64,000 bases of DNA from Peribacillus sp044761985 (GTDB lineage: Bacteria; Bacillota; Bacilli; Bacillales; DSM-1321): assembly GCF_044761985.1 (NCBI RefSeq), contig NZ_JBIWDK010000002.1, positions 186,001 to 250,000 of the forward strand, given 5' to 3'. A program made the translations under genes and the position numbers. A model generated the notes under the pieces. It saw only the letters and a list, made by a program, of their open reading frames with translations, searched no databases and was not told the origin of the DNA. Below are positions 1-9,582 of the stretch, piece by piece; position 1 is the first letter of the stretch; each line of letters opens with the position of its first letter.

Positions 1-1
1 G

Positions 2-40
2 CCAAGTAGCGTGCACTTCCTACTCGGTGGGGTTTTTTGT
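2..40 (+). terminator. Intrinsic terminator of a gene left of the window
   Basis: CCAAGTAG and CTACTCGG form an imperfect stem followed by GGGG and a run of six T. It would end a plus-strand transcript entering from the left edge. Confidence 0.5.
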
Positions 41-57
41 TTGCATGGAATTTCTAT

Positions 58-112
58 TTGACTATTAATACAGACGGTACTATACTTTAGGAGTAATAGT
101 CATAACTGACTA
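58..112 (+). promoter_or_regulatory. Sigma-A promoter with a downstream dyad
   Basis: TTGACT (58-63), a 17-base spacer and TATACT (81-86) make a near-consensus vegetative promoter for the ABC exporter genes. Just past the -10, TAGTCA (97-102) and TGACTA (107-112) are an inverted repeat with a 4-base spacer. It sits where a repressor would block initiation. No regulator gene is adjacent, so the operator role is an inference. Confidence 0.7.
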
Positions 113-140
113 ATCACTATAAAACTAAAGAGGTGTTACG

Positions 141-1262
141 ATGTATCTTGCACTAAAGGAACTCAAGCACGGAAAATTCCGATTCATGATGATAGGTATC
201 ATCCTAGTGCTCATATCTTGGCTAGTCTTCATCCTTTCAGGACTTGGCAATGGACTTTCTACATTAAGTGCCGCATCCTTCAAGAATATGGATGCCGATT
301 ATGTAGTCTTTGAAGAAGGATCCCGAAACTCGATGACACGGTCCATGTTTAGTGGAGATCTTGCAGATGAACTAAAGGAATTCCCGGAAGTCAAAGCTGT
401 ATCTCCCATGGGACATTCAATGGCAACTGTTTTAAAAGGGGATACTGACGCAACGGAGGAAAAAACGGATATCGCCTTGCTTGCGATAGAACCCGGTAGC
501 TTCCTGGAGCCTGAAATCATCGAAGGACATGCTCTATCTAAAGATCGTCCCAAAGATGTTGTCGTAAATGATTCATTCAAGGAAGAAGGCTTTAAGCTTG
601 GCGATACCTTGGAATTGGAAGGAACGACAGAGAAAGTTACGATTGTTGGATTTACAGAAAATCAAACATACAACCATGTGACATCCGTCTTTACAACACT
701 TGATAAGTGGCGGAGCATTCACTATGCAGCTCCTGGTTCCGATAATGGAGTCAATGAACCTGTTAACGCCATTATGCTTCAAGGCAAAGATATTGACGTT
801 GATTCCATAAATAAAGAATTCAAGGGTTATGATATCGTTACTAAATCCCAAGCGGTTCAAGGTATGCCAGGTTACGTGGAAGAAAATGGGACAATCGTTA
901 TGATGCTTGTCTTCCTTCTTGCGATTTCAGCTTTCGTCCTAGGTGTATTCTTCTATGTACTAACGCTACAAAAATCCAACCAATTTGGCATCATGAAAGC
1001 GATTGGAGCAAGCAATGGGTTCCTTGGTAAAGCGATTGTTTCCCAAGTGTTCCTATTATCACTTATCAGTATAATCGTAGGTATCCTCTTAACATATGGT
1101 ACGGCACTTATCTTACCAGCAGGCATGCCATTTGAACTGGATACGAAGTTAGTGATTATCTACAGCATAATTTTACTTATCATATCCGTTGTAAGTTCAT
1201 GGATTTCAGTTCGTAAAATCACGAAAATCGATCCATTGCAAGCTATTGGGAGGGCAGAATAA
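141..1262 (+). CDS. ABC transporter permease, FtsX/MacB type
   Basis: A 373-residue membrane protein with the MacB/FtsX layout. One membrane segment lies near residues 15-35, followed by an extracytoplasmic domain of about 210 residues (MacB-PCD-like) and three C-terminal membrane segments near 250-275, 300-325 and 338-356. The loop around residues 276-290 (SNQFGIMKAIGAS) is the conserved cytoplasmic stretch that couples FtsX-type permeases to their ATPase. The start follows AGAGGTG at a normal distance. The stop overlaps the start of the ATPase gene by one base (TAATG), so the two are translated together. Such pairs act as mechanotransmission exporters for peptides, antibiotics or lipids. 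The substrate cannot be read from sequence, and no accessory membrane-fusion protein is present. Confidence 0.9.
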   Translation: MYLALKELKHGKFRFMMIGIILVLISWLVFILSGLGNGLSTLSAASFKNMDADYVVFEEGSRNSMTRSMFSGDLADELKEFPEVKAVSPMGHSMATVLKGDTDATEEKTDIALLAIEPGSFLEPEIIEGHALSKDRPKDVVVNDSFKEEGFKLGDTLELEGTTEKVTIVGFTENQTYNHVTSVFTTLDKWRSIHYAAPGSDNGVNEPVNAIMLQGKDIDVDSINKEFKGYDIVTKSQAVQGMPGYVEENGTIVMMLVFLLAISAFVLGVFFYVLTLQKSNQFGIMKAIGASNGFLGKAIVSQVFLLSLISIIVGILLTYGTALILPAGMPFELDTKLVIIYSIILLIISVVSSWISVRKITKIDPLQAIGRAE

Positions 1263-1942
1263 TGACTGGATTACAACTTGAACATGTATCGAAATTTTAC
1301 GAAGAGGGTGGCCATAAGATAGCGGCCCTTCAAGATGTTTCTTTATCCGTCGAACAAGGGGAATTTGTGGCCGTCATTGGCCCATCCGGTTCTGGTAAAA
1401 GTACCTTCCTTTCCATAGCAGGAGCCCTCCTTCAAGCTTCTGCAGGTGCAGTCAGCCTGAATGGTAAGGATCTAGGTGGCCTCAATGCGAAAGAACTGGC
1501 CAATGTCCGTTTGAACGATATCGGTTTTATCTTACAAACATCGAACCTCATACCGTATTTAACGGTACTTGACCAATTACTTGTCGTGAAAAAAATGGCA
1601 GGCAAGATCACAAAGCAAGATAAAGCATTTGCTAAAAGTCTACTCACTGACTTAGGTCTAGGAAGTAAAATGAGTAAGTTTCCAAACGAGTTATCAGGTG
1701 GAGAACGCCAGCGGACAGCCATCGCCAGAGCCTTCATGAACCAACCCAATATCATACTTGCAGATGAACCAACTGCAAGCCTTGATTCCAAACGAGGACA
1801 TGAAGTCGTCCAACTTATCGCCAAAGAAGTTAAGTCACGGAAGAAAGCAGCCATCATGGTAACCCATGATGAACGCATGCTACAATATTGCGATAAAGTG
1901 TATAAGATGGAAGACGGTCAATTATCACTCGTCTCCAACTGA
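1262..1942 (+). CDS. ABC transporter ATP-binding protein, MacB/LolD type
   Basis: A 226-residue ATPase, the usual size for LolD/MacB-like subunits. Walker A is GPSGSGKST (residues 40-48), the Q-loop is near residue 92, the signature is LSGGERQ (144-150), Walker B is ILADEP (165-170), and the switch histidine lies in MVTHDE near 199-204. It powers the permease encoded immediately upstream, with which it shares a promoter. A strong terminator directly after the stop closes a two-gene operon. Nothing appears missing or altered. The closest functional analogy is drug or antimicrobial-peptide export, but that is inferred only from family and operon structure. Confidence 0.92.
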   Translation: MTGLQLEHVSKFYEEGGHKIAALQDVSLSVEQGEFVAVIGPSGSGKSTFLSIAGALLQASAGAVSLNGKDLGGLNAKELANVRLNDIGFILQTSNLIPYLTVLDQLLVVKKMAGKITKQDKAFAKSLLTDLGLGSKMSKFPNELSGGERQRTAIARAFMNQPNIILADEPTASLDSKRGHEVVQLIAKEVKSRKKAAIMVTHDERMLQYCDKVYKMEDGQLSLVSN

Positions 1943-1947
1943 TATAT

Positions 1948-1977
1948 AAAGCCCATCCTTGTATAAGGATGGGCTTT
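1948..1977 (+). terminator. Intrinsic terminator of the ABC operon
   Basis: A 13-bp perfect stem (AAAGCCCATCCTT with its complement) around a 4-base loop, ending in TTT, 5 bases after the ATPase stop codon. Confidence 0.85.
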
Positions 1978-2103
1978 ACTAATGGAATAATGTGAGCAGG
2001 TCGACTAGCGAAATCCTCTGGGACCTAGCCGGATTTAGTTATCAGAAAATTAAAATAACATGTATAATGAAGGTGTCTTTTTAAAATGAGGAGGATGAAG
2101 AAT

Positions 2104-2724
2104 ATGGATCATTTAATTCAACAATTCAAAGAGATTCCTACCACGGCCATTTCAGATGCAATGGAGGGCATGAACAACGTAGATTCAGGCATTAAGCCCT
2201 TAAAGGAAGGGTATAGGTTTGCCGGCCGGGCATATACGGTTCAATTACCCGTTGGTGATAACTCAGCCGTGTTAAAAGCAATCGGCGAGGCACGTCCAGG
2301 GGATATATTGGTGGTCGACAGTAAAGGAGATACATACCGGGCCATTGCTGGTGACTTCGTCATTGGCATGATGAAGACGATGCAAATTGGGGCACTCGTG
2401 GTTGATGGAGTGATACGTGATCTCGGTGCTATTAAGGAACTTGATTTTCCTGTATTCAGCAAAGGCACCACCGTTGCCTCAAGTGGAAAATATGGAGTGG
2501 GAGAGACCAATTTGCCCATTTCCTGTGGTGGAGTCACCGTAAACCCAGGGGACTTGGTTATTGGGGACATGGATGGAGTAGTCGTCGTCCCTCAGTCAAA
2601 AGGTGAGGAAATTTTAAAAAAGGCAAAAGATAAACTACTTAAAGATGAACAGCGTGCCGAAAAATACGCCGGAAATCCCGAAGAAATCAAAAAGTACATT
2701 GCCATGATGACTTCAAAGTCTTAA
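2104..2724 (+). CDS. RraA-like / HMG aldolase family protein
   Basis: A 206-residue protein of the RraA/MenG-like fold (once misnamed demethylmenaquinone methyltransferase). The conserved core is ALVVDGVIRDLGAI, where the Arg-Asp pair binds metal and substrate in the 4-hydroxy-4-methyl-2-oxoglutarate aldolase members, followed by GDMDGVVVVP. An in-frame ATG lies 18 bases upstream, but AGGAGG (2089-2094) is correctly spaced (9 bases) only for the ATG at 2104, so I start there. The gene is monocistronic: a bidirectional terminator separates it from ltaS. Possible roles are class II pyruvate-aldolase activity or regulation of RNase E-like proteins. Family members differ too much to choose. Confidence 0.85.
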   Translation: MDHLIQQFKEIPTTAISDAMEGMNNVDSGIKPLKEGYRFAGRAYTVQLPVGDNSAVLKAIGEARPGDILVVDSKGDTYRAIAGDFVIGMMKTMQIGALVVDGVIRDLGAIKELDFPVFSKGTTVASSGKYGVGETNLPISCGGVTVNPGDLVIGDMDGVVVVPQSKGEEILKKAKDKLLKDEQRAEKYAGNPEEIKKYIAMMTSKS

Positions 2725-2734
2725 CGTACCTAAA

Positions 2735-2776
2735 AAAAAGCAGGGTGGGAAGCATTTGCTTCCCATCCTGCTTTCT
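2735..2776. terminator. Bidirectional terminator between rraA-like gene and ltaS
   Basis: An A-tract, GCAGGGTGGGAAGC, a 4-base loop and the complementary GCTTCCCATCCTGC, then a T-rich tail. It serves the convergent genes on both sides. Confidence 0.85.
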
Positions 2777-2783
2777 TTCATTA

Positions 2784-4754
2784 TTATTTATTATCCGGAT
2801 CAACCTGGTTCGATTCATCTTCTTTGTACGTATAATCGTAATCTGCTGGATCGATTGGTTCAAAGCCCTTCGGTGAATAGAAACGAAGCAAGTCACCATT
2901 CACGACTTTGTCGGACAAATTGAGCATGGTCTCCACTCTCGATTTAGAGTTGAGGATGTCTTCATTTTCCTCGACCAATTCCCCAGTTTTCGAATCATAG
3001 TATTTTCCTTTGATAGAAGTAACTTCTGGCGATACGAAGTCTCCATTCCGGAAAGGTACAATTTCATTATGATCTTTTGACAATAGATCTGAACCGAATT
3101 GTACATAATCATTGGATTCTATTCCGAGTAAATGAAGCATGGTTGGAAGAAGATCGATTTGACCTCCGTATTGGTGCATTTCCCCACCTTCAACACCTGG
3201 AACGTGAATCAATAATGGTACACGTTGTAGCTGAGCATTTTCAAACGTGCCCACTTCTTTATCAAGCACTTTTGACATCGCATCTGTATGATTTTCCGAG
3301 ATACCGTAATGATCACCATACATGATGATGACAGAGTTATCATACAAACCTGATTCCTTCAGATAATCGAAGAATTCTTTAAGGGCTTCGTCAGCATAGC
3401 GAGCTGTCTGGAAATAACTATCAACCGATGCATCCCCTGTTGTATGTTTTTCGATTGTTGTTTTCTCTTGGTCCATGGCATAAGGGAAATGATGGGATAC
3501 AGTTATGAACTTTGTATAGAAAGGCTGTTGAAGCGTTTCTAACATAGGAATCGATTCTTTAAAGAAAGGCTTATCCATTAATCCATAACTCAACACTTCA
3601 TCTTTGTTGTCCATATTGTAATGTGCGGCATCAAAGAAATTATCGAATCCAAGTGACTTATACATCTTATCCCGGTTCCAGAAGGATTTATAGTTACCAT
3701 GGAACACGGCGGAAGTGTATCCATTTTGTCCTAGGATAGCTGGTGCTGCTTGATACGTATTTTGCGATTGAGTAGTGAATGCTGCTCCCTGTGGTAAACC
3801 GAACAATGAATTCTCAAGCATGAATTCAGCATCCGCTGTCTTTCCTTGACCAACCTGATGGAAGAAGTTATCAAAATACATGAAGTCCGACTCATTATGT
3901 GCAAGTGAATTTAGAAAAGGAGTAACCTCTTCTCCATTCAACTTATAGTCGATCAAGAAATTCTGCATTGATTCTAAATGCAAGTAAATAACGTTCTTGC
4001 CTTTTGCTTTACCGAAGTATTCCGGATTCGGCTCTGCACTTGTCGCTTTTGTATAGTTGACGACTTCTGCAATATCCGTGCTGTTGGCCGTTGCACGCTG
4101 AGCGTACGTTTTAGTGTTTTGAACGGCATCGTATACAGTATAGTTGAACATGCCAAGATACTTAACAATGTAGTTCCGATCAAATGTTCTTGATAATAAT
4201 TGGGGGCGGTCTTTTTCAGCCAGTCCCAAATTGATAGCGAAAATCACAAGTCCAGTAAGGTAGACCAATGCTATTGTACGACGTTTAACTTTAACGTTTT
4301 CCAATTTAACGTCTTTGAATTTATATAGAACCATTAAAAGAACCGTATCTAGGAAATAAAATACGTCATAAGATTTAAATAATGCTAAAACACTCGGTCC
4401 CAAATCTCCGGCATTTTGCACTTGCGTCAAGGTTGGTAGTGTAATGAAATCCGTAAAGGAACGGTAATACACAATATTAAAGAATAACCATAAGGACATC
4501 AATAGGTTTAACCTGATAACCCATTTGAACGACTTTTTACCTCTCACCAATAATGCCAAGCCGAAAAACAAGATAGCTGAGCTAACTGGGTTAATGAAAA
4601 GTAAGAACTGTTGTAATCCATTCTCTAGGCCTAAATTGAATTCCATTCGATAACCAATGTAGGTTTTTATCCAAAACAAGACTATAGCAACAACAAAAAA
4701 GCCTAGTATGTTATTTATAAATAAATGCTGGCCTTTTTTCAAGAAATTTTTCAT
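2784..4754 (-). CDS. ltaS: Lipoteichoic acid synthase (LtaS family)
   Basis: A 656-residue polyglycerol-phosphate synthase, the usual LtaS/YfnI/YqgS length. Five membrane segments fill about residues 12-175. A linker ending in ATANS near 221-225 resembles the signal-peptidase cleavage site that releases the extracellular domain. The sulfatase-like catalytic domain follows, with metal-binding Glu in HLES (E261), the nucleophile Thr306 in GQGKTADAEF, and YGDHYG near residue 480. It transfers glycerol phosphate from phosphatidylglycerol onto the glycolipid-anchored chain at the outer membrane face. It is monocistronic, with an RBS AGAGGTGA and its own sigma-A promoter. Bacilli carry up to four LtaS paralogues, so it may be a YfnI- or YqgS-type member rather than the main enzyme. 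Confidence 0.9.
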   Translation of the reverse strand: MKNFLKKGQHLFINNILGFFVVAIVLFWIKTYIGYRMEFNLGLENGLQQFLLFINPVSSAILFFGLALLVRGKKSFKWVIRLNLLMSLWLFFNIVYYRSFTDFITLPTLTQVQNAGDLGPSVLALFKSYDVFYFLDTVLLMVLYKFKDVKLENVKVKRRTIALVYLTGLVIFAINLGLAEKDRPQLLSRTFDRNYIVKYLGMFNYTVYDAVQNTKTYAQRATANSTDIAEVVNYTKATSAEPNPEYFGKAKGKNVIYLHLESMQNFLIDYKLNGEEVTPFLNSLAHNESDFMYFDNFFHQVGQGKTADAEFMLENSLFGLPQGAAFTTQSQNTYQAAPAILGQNGYTSAVFHGNYKSFWNRDKMYKSLGFDNFFDAAHYNMDNKDEVLSYGLMDKPFFKESIPMLETLQQPFYTKFITVSHHFPYAMDQEKTTIEKHTTGDASVDSYFQTARYADEALKEFFDYLKESGLYDNSVIIMYGDHYGISENHTDAMSKVLDKEVGTFENAQLQRVPLLIHVPGVEGGEMHQYGGQIDLLPTMLHLLGIESNDYVQFGSDLLSKDHNEIVPFRNGDFVSPEVTSIKGKYYDSKTGELVEENEDILNSKSRVETMLNLSDKVVNGDLLRFYSPKGFEPIDPADYDYTYKEDESNQVDPDNK

Positions 4755-4829
4755 GCTTTCACCTCTATTAAACTAGTGGTATATAGTAAACTTTTACTTT
4801 CTTACAGAAGACGGAAATTCGCAAACCTT

Positions 4830-4859
4830 ATGATAGCACTCTTTTGCTTCTATAGTCAA
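4830..4859 (-). promoter_or_regulatory. Sigma-A promoter of ltaS
   Basis: On the minus strand TTGACT (4854-4859) and TATCAT (4830-4835) are separated by 18 bases, about 75 bases before the ltaS start. Confidence 0.6.
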
Positions 4860-5605
4860 GAATGCACAAAACTTTCAAATGTCACGTGTTTTTTCTCGTC
4901 TGTCATTATTCCCCATCCAAAAAAGTTTCAATACCTATACCTTTAAATATATAGGAAGCTCCTGTTATATTCCAATAAATATAACCCATGTTTCCTGGCA
5001 ACGACGAATGATATTTCCATCCCGATTTCAAATCTCCTAAGCCTTTACCATTATAAACGACTCCTTACGAAAAGACCACAACTTTACAAAATATGTAAAC
5101 AGCTTTTCGGAAATTATCGGAAAATTCATCGTTTTATTTTGTCATCCCTTTACTATAATTCCTTTTTTTCTTGTCCGATCATTCGACATCTTGAAACCAA
5201 CTGTAGTTTTCGCCCAATGAAGATCCAAAACCCTTTCTCCTCCCCCCACTTCGTAACGGTTTGAGATGGCTCATACGATTATGAGCGGGCTAATGTTATC
5301 CACAAGATATCGTCTTCTATCGACACCATTCTCCTTCTTTCCTGGTTCTCCAATTTCCCTTAAGACATTCCTTAATATATACGGATTGTCCTCGAAAATG
5401 ATTCATTCTCCATAAAAAAATAATTTTGTAACCTGCATGAGATTTTTTTCATTTCGATTTATTGTAAGATACACACCATCTTACTCGTTTTCATGAGCAC
5501 TCCGTGAGGAGCATTATAATAGGAAGAAAAATAATTTTACGCACTCTGTTTCGTTGATTTCTTAAAGGTATGTTTCCACCTCTGCGATTGTGTTAGCCAA
5601 TAAAA
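4860..5605. other. Long intergenic region without a recognisable gene
   Basis: About 750 bases between the ltaS promoter and the terminator of the siderophore-binding gene. I find no ORF with a ribosome binding site, no tRNA-like fold and no convincing repeat. The AT-rich stretch 5380-5420 has a GATTCATT-like half-site resembling part of a Fur box, too weak to call. Confidence 0.4.
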
Positions 5606-5642
5606 AAATGCCTGTTCTCACATAAAGTGGGAACAGGCATTT
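5606..5642 (-). terminator. Terminator of the siderophore uptake operon
   Basis: AAATGCCTGTTC and GAACAGGCATTT pair around a short loop containing CAC/GTG. It lies 13 bases beyond the stop of the binding-protein gene. Confidence 0.8.
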
Positions 5643-5655
5643 CGGGATTCATGAA

Positions 5656-6612
5656 TTACTTAAGGCCTTCAGAGATTTCATTAACCATTTCATTAACGGA
5701 TTCTAATCCGCCACCTGATAAGTACCAGTAGTTAGGGTCAAGATAAACGATGTGGCCATCTTTATAAGCGTTTGTGTTCTTCACAATGTCATTTTCAACA
5801 GTTTCTTTCGCAGCAGCACCATCACCCACTACAGCATCTCTATCGATAACGAAAAGGTAGTCCGGGTTTTTTTCAGCAATATATTCGAAAGAAATGCTTT
5901 GACCGTGTGTTGATACTTCTAATTTATCGTCTACAGCAGGAACGCCGAATACATCATGGATGATACCGAATCTTGAGTTAAGACCATATGCACTTACTTT
6001 TCCACCATTAGCAAGAACGATTAAACCTTTTTTATCAGCAGGAACTTTTCCCTTCAAAGCATCAATATTTTCTTCAACGCTTGCAAGTTCTTTAGCTGCT
6101 TGGTCTTCTTTACCAAAGATCTTACCTAAAAGTGTAACGTTTTCTTCAAATGATTCCATATATTTTGTAGTATCCACACCAACGAATACAGTTGGGGCGA
6201 TTTCACTTAATTCTTCATATGCTTCTGATTGACGACCTGAGATCAGAATAAGGTCAGGAGCCATTTCGTTGATTTTTTCGAAGTCAGGTTCTTTCAAGCC
6301 ACCTACATTTTCAGTGCTTTCCTTGTAGTCAGAAAGGTATTTAGGAAGGCTATCTTGAGGAACACCCGCTACCTCTACGTCTAATTTATCCAGAGTATCA
6401 AGGGCACCCATATCGAATACAACAACTTTTTCAGGGTTCGTTTTAACTTTTGTTTCGCCTAATTGGTGTTTAACGGTGAATTCTTCACTTTTAGCTGTTT
6501 CACTTGTATTTTTTTTTGTACTTGATTCTTCTTTTTCATCATTCGATCCACAAGCTGCAGCTACGACTGCCAACATTGCCAATAAAAGCAATAAAGATAA
6601 TTTTTTCATCAT
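5656..6612 (-). CDS. yclQ: Siderophore-binding lipoprotein, YclQ/FatB type
   Basis: A 318-residue substrate-binding lipoprotein. The signal peptide ends in the lipobox VAAAC (Cys21), followed by a Ser/Asn/Lys/Glu-rich tether and a periplasmic-binding fold of the FepB/BtuF class (KVVVFDMGALDTLDKL, PDLILISGRQ). It captures an Fe(III)-siderophore outside the cell and delivers it to the two permeases encoded upstream. The order permease-permease-ATPase-binding protein is that of B. subtilis yclNOPQ, which imports petrobactin and its photoproduct, so a catecholate-type substrate is the best guess. A 200-base gap separates it from the ATPase gene. The RBS is GAGGTGA. The gap may hold a processing site or second promoter that raises binding-protein levels; that is not proven by the sequence. 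Confidence 0.88.
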   Translation of the reverse strand: MMKKLSLLLLLAMLAVVAAACGSNDEKEESSTKKNTSETAKSEEFTVKHQLGETKVKTNPEKVVVFDMGALDTLDKLDVEVAGVPQDSLPKYLSDYKESTENVGGLKEPDFEKINEMAPDLILISGRQSEAYEELSEIAPTVFVGVDTTKYMESFEENVTLLGKIFGKEDQAAKELASVEENIDALKGKVPADKKGLIVLANGGKVSAYGLNSRFGIIHDVFGVPAVDDKLEVSTHGQSISFEYIAEKNPDYLFVIDRDAVVGDGAAAKETVENDIVKNTNAYKDGHIVYLDPNYWYLSGGGLESVNEMVNEISEGLK

Positions 6613-6811
6613 TAGATAGTCACCTCGAAAGTTATTTTATATTTGAAATCACCTTTGAAACCATTAGCCTTCTGTAACCATATCTTCTATAAACCCTTTC
6701 AGCCAGCCATATCTTGGGCGCCTGCCTACTGAAACAGTTTGAAAAATAGAGATTAAAGTATGTTCAAGCTTTGAATCCTAGGTGATTTTAAATCAATATG
6801 AACGGATTAAC

Positions 6812-7570
6812 TCAAGTAAAGTACACACAAATCTTATTATCATTGATGTTTTGGATTTCAATGTCCATATCATATATTTCCTTTAAGACATTGGAGTTGA
6901 TGACCTGTTCGGTCGGTCCATTATGGACAACCTTTCCATCCTTCAGTGCAACGATGTAATCGGAGTAACAAGAAGCAAAATTAATATCATGGATGACGAT
7001 GATGACCGTTTTTCCCAATTCATCGGTCAGTCTTCTTAAAACCTTCATGATTTGAACGGAATGCTTCATGTCCAAGTTGTTTAATGGTTCGTCAAGAAGC
7101 ACATATTCTGTGTTTTGAGCAATGACCATGGCAATGAATGCCCGTTGTTGCTGTCCACCACTAAGCTGGTCTAGAAACTTGTCCTGCATATCCGCAAGTT
7201 CCATATATTCAATCGCTTCATCGACATATACCCAATCCTCTTTCGTCAGTTTCCCTTGTGAATAAGGAAAACGGCCAAAAGCGACGAGTTCACGAATGGT
7301 TAAACGAATGTTAATGTGGTTGGCCTGCTTTAGAATGGCAATCTTCTTCGCAAGCTCGTTACTTTTGAAATTGTTCATATCTTTTCCATCAATCAGGACG
7401 TCCCCTGAATCTTTGGCAATGAGCCGGCTTATCATGGAGAGGACCGTACTTTTTCCTGCACCATTGGGTCCAATGAAAGAAGTGATCTTTCCTTTTTGGA
7501 TTTTCAAAGAGACATCCTCAACGACCGTTTTATTATTGTACCGTTTGAATAATTTTTTAACTTCTACCAT
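6812..7570 (-). CDS. yclP: Siderophore ABC transporter ATPase, YclP/FatE type
   Basis: A 252-residue ATPase of the FecE/FhuC class. Walker A is GPNGAGKST near residues 33-41, the signature is LSGGQQQR, Walker B is YVLLDEP, and the switch His lies in VIIVIHDINFAS. It hydrolyses ATP to drive uptake of an Fe-siderophore through the two permeases just upstream. The start overlaps the preceding permease stop by 7 bases, indicating translational coupling. Transcription should be Fur-controlled from the promoter before the first permease gene. Assignment to the petrobactin-type system rests on gene order and on the binding protein, not on the ATPase itself, which is generic for iron importers. Confidence 0.9.
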   Translation of the reverse strand: MVEVKKLFKRYNNKTVVEDVSLKIQKGKITSFIGPNGAGKSTVLSMISRLIAKDSGDVLIDGKDMNNFKSNELAKKIAILKQANHINIRLTIRELVAFGRFPYSQGKLTKEDWVYVDEAIEYMELADMQDKFLDQLSGGQQQRAFIAMVIAQNTEYVLLDEPLNNLDMKHSVQIMKVLRRLTDELGKTVIIVIHDINFASCYSDYIVALKDGKVVHNGPTEQVINSNVLKEIYDMDIEIQNINDNKICVYFT

Positions 7571-8511
7571 GATTTATTCTCCTTTAATAGAAGATAGATG
7601 AAATATACACCGCCGATAAAGTTGATGATGACACTTAATGTAGTCGAGAAGGTAAAGATCCTCTCAACAATGAACTGACCGCCGACCAAGGCGATGACAC
7701 TGATCAGCATCGCACCCGGAAGGATGATTTTATGCTGATAGGAATTGATGAATTGATACGCGACATTGGCAACCAGCAAACCGAGGAATGTGATGGGACC
7801 GATCAGGGCCGTTGAAATCGAGATGAGTATCGTGACAACGATCAATACTCGTTTGGTGACGTAATCATAATCCACACCCAAGTTGACGGCCTGATCCCTA
7901 CCAAGGGACATGACATCTAAATATTTCATGAATCTAAAGAAGTAAGCGATAGCCGCGATCATGAGTACAATAGCCAAGATTAAAAGATCTGTATTGACAT
8001 TATTGAAACTCGCGAACATTTTGTTCTGTATGATTTGGAACTCATTCGGGTCAATCAACACCTGCATGAAGGATGACATACTACCGAATAATGTTCCAAA
8101 GATGATTCCAATCAGCAGTAGGAAATAAATGTTCCGGTTCTGCTTGAACATGAATTTGAAAAGCAAACTGGCAAAGATGAGCATGATGGCCAACGTTACC
8201 AGGAAGTTAAGGTTTTTATTCGTGATCAAGATATGCGTCGAGCCAAGCAAGAAAATGACCGCTGTTTGGATGAGCATATACATGGAATCTAATCCCAAGA
8301 TGCTTGGTGTCAGTATTTTGTTATTGGTGACCGTCTGGAATATCACTGTAGCAAAGGCTATCGCACACCCCACTACGATGATGGCGATAATTTTCCAGAC
8401 CCGCCTCGGAAGGGAATAATCCCAATTCGGGCCAAGGTCCCAAAAGATGTAAAAGGCTGTTAAAACGGCGGCAAGAACCGCCAATATTATGATCTTACTC
8501 TTATTATTCAT
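7564..8511 (-). CDS. yclO: Siderophore ABC transporter permease, YclO/FatC type
   Basis: A 315-residue FecCD-family permease with about nine or ten hydrophobic segments spread along its length, the normal size for the class. Family marks are LGLDSMYMLIQTAVIF in the first third, and DVMSLGRDQAVNLGVDY and GPITFLGLLVANVA in the second half. The last is the conserved stretch near the ATPase-coupling loop. It forms the membrane channel as a heterodimer with the product of the gene just upstream. The reading frames overlap by 8 bases upstream and 7 bases downstream, so permease, permease and ATPase are made in step. No truncation or unusual composition is seen. Confidence 0.9.
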   Translation of the reverse strand: MNNKSKIIILAVLAAVLTAFYIFWDLGPNWDYSLPRRVWKIIAIIVVGCAIAFATVIFQTVTNNKILTPSILGLDSMYMLIQTAVIFLLGSTHILITNKNLNFLVTLAIMLIFASLLFKFMFKQNRNIYFLLLIGIIFGTLFGSMSSFMQVLIDPNEFQIIQNKMFASFNNVNTDLLILAIVLMIAAIAYFFRFMKYLDVMSLGRDQAVNLGVDYDYVTKRVLIVVTILISISTALIGPITFLGLLVANVAYQFINSYQHKIILPGAMLISVIALVGGQFIVERIFTFSTTLSVIINFIGGVYFIYLLLKENKSW

Positions 8512-9454
8512 ATGCCTTTCTCCTCATTATCAAATAGATAAATATGGCGCTTCCTATTACTCCCACCACAAGGCCAATCGGAATCTCGAATGGATAAATG
8601 ATGATCCGGCCCAAAATATCGCAGATTAATAGGAAAACAGCCCCTAGCAATGCTGTATGAGAAAGACTCTTCTTCAAGTTATCACCAAGGTAAAGGGAAA
8701 CAATATTAGGTACGATCAACCCGATGAAAGGAATTGTTCCTACCGTTAATAAAACGAGCGTGGAGGCAAGCGCCACGATAACCAATCCAAGGTTGACCAC
8801 AAATTTGTAATTGAGGCCCAGATTGATGGCAAACTCTTCCCCCATCCCTGCCACCGTGAATTTATTGGCAAAGATATATGCGACGATGACTAACGGGATA
8901 CTAGCATATATCAATTCATACCTACCCGACATGATCATCGAGAAATCCCCATTCATCCAAGTGTTGAGGCTTTGGATTAAATCATACTTATAAGCAAAGA
9001 AAGTTGAAATGGATCCAACGATATTACCAAACATCAATCCCACTAATGGTATGAAAATAGTATCCTTATATTTTACTTTGTCCAGTATTTTCATGAATAG
9101 AAAAGTACCAGCCAAGGCGAAGATGAAGGCAAATGCCATTTTCTCTATAAGGGCTGCCGATGGGAAGATGATCAGAGCAAGAAGAAGACCTAGTCTTGCT
9201 GAATCCATCGTACCGGCAGTTGTAGGTGATACAAATTTGTTCCTGCTCAATTGCTGCATGATAAGACCACTGATGCTCATGACGACACCAGCTATAATAA
9301 TGGTTACCATTCTAGGAAAACGGCTTTGCAACATAATTTGGACTTTATCATCACTTAAGTCCAATAAATCCAAGGGCGTAATATCCTTAACACCTATAAA
9401 TAGAGAAGTAAAGGATAAAACGATTAACATAAGAACTAAATATCTAATCTTCAT
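8504..9454 (-). CDS. yclN: Siderophore ABC transporter permease, YclN/FatD type
   Basis: The first gene of the iron operon, encoding a 316-residue FecCD permease. The N-terminal membrane segment (YLVLMLIVLSFTSLFIGV) precedes RFPRMVTIIIAG, the conserved start of the FecCD domain. Later come GMGEEFAINLGLNY and VGTIPFIGLIVPNIVSLYLG. It pairs with the next permease to form the transmembrane pathway for an Fe-siderophore. A near-perfect Fur box overlaps the transcription start upstream, so the whole operon should be repressed when iron is sufficient. B. subtilis yclN occupies the same first position. Confidence 0.9.
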   Translation of the reverse strand: MKIRYLVLMLIVLSFTSLFIGVKDITPLDLLDLSDDKVQIMLQSRFPRMVTIIIAGVVMSISGLIMQQLSRNKFVSPTTAGTMDSARLGLLLALIIFPSAALIEKMAFAFIFALAGTFLFMKILDKVKYKDTIFIPLVGLMFGNIVGSISTFFAYKYDLIQSLNTWMNGDFSMIMSGRYELIYASIPLVIVAYIFANKFTVAGMGEEFAINLGLNYKFVVNLGLVIVALASTLVLLTVGTIPFIGLIVPNIVSLYLGDNLKKSLSHTALLGAVFLLICDILGRIIIYPFEIPIGLVVGVIGSAIFIYLIMRRKAYE

Positions 9455-9582
9455 CTACGTTTCCTACTCTTCCTATCTCAGTAAATATACAGTGATATAT
9501 GATTGATTTGAAACTATGTATTAATGCTTGAATGAAAATTCATTTCAAATGAACGATAGAATGATGTTTGTCACTTAAATAT

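Noticed and set aside
1432..1878. Long antisense frame opposite the ABC ATPase gene
   Set aside because: It has no RBS and is a shadow of a clearly real gene; the same applies to most other antisense frames.
5380..5420. Second Fur box
   Set aside because: Only one half resembles the consensus, and no promoter or gene is placed to use it.
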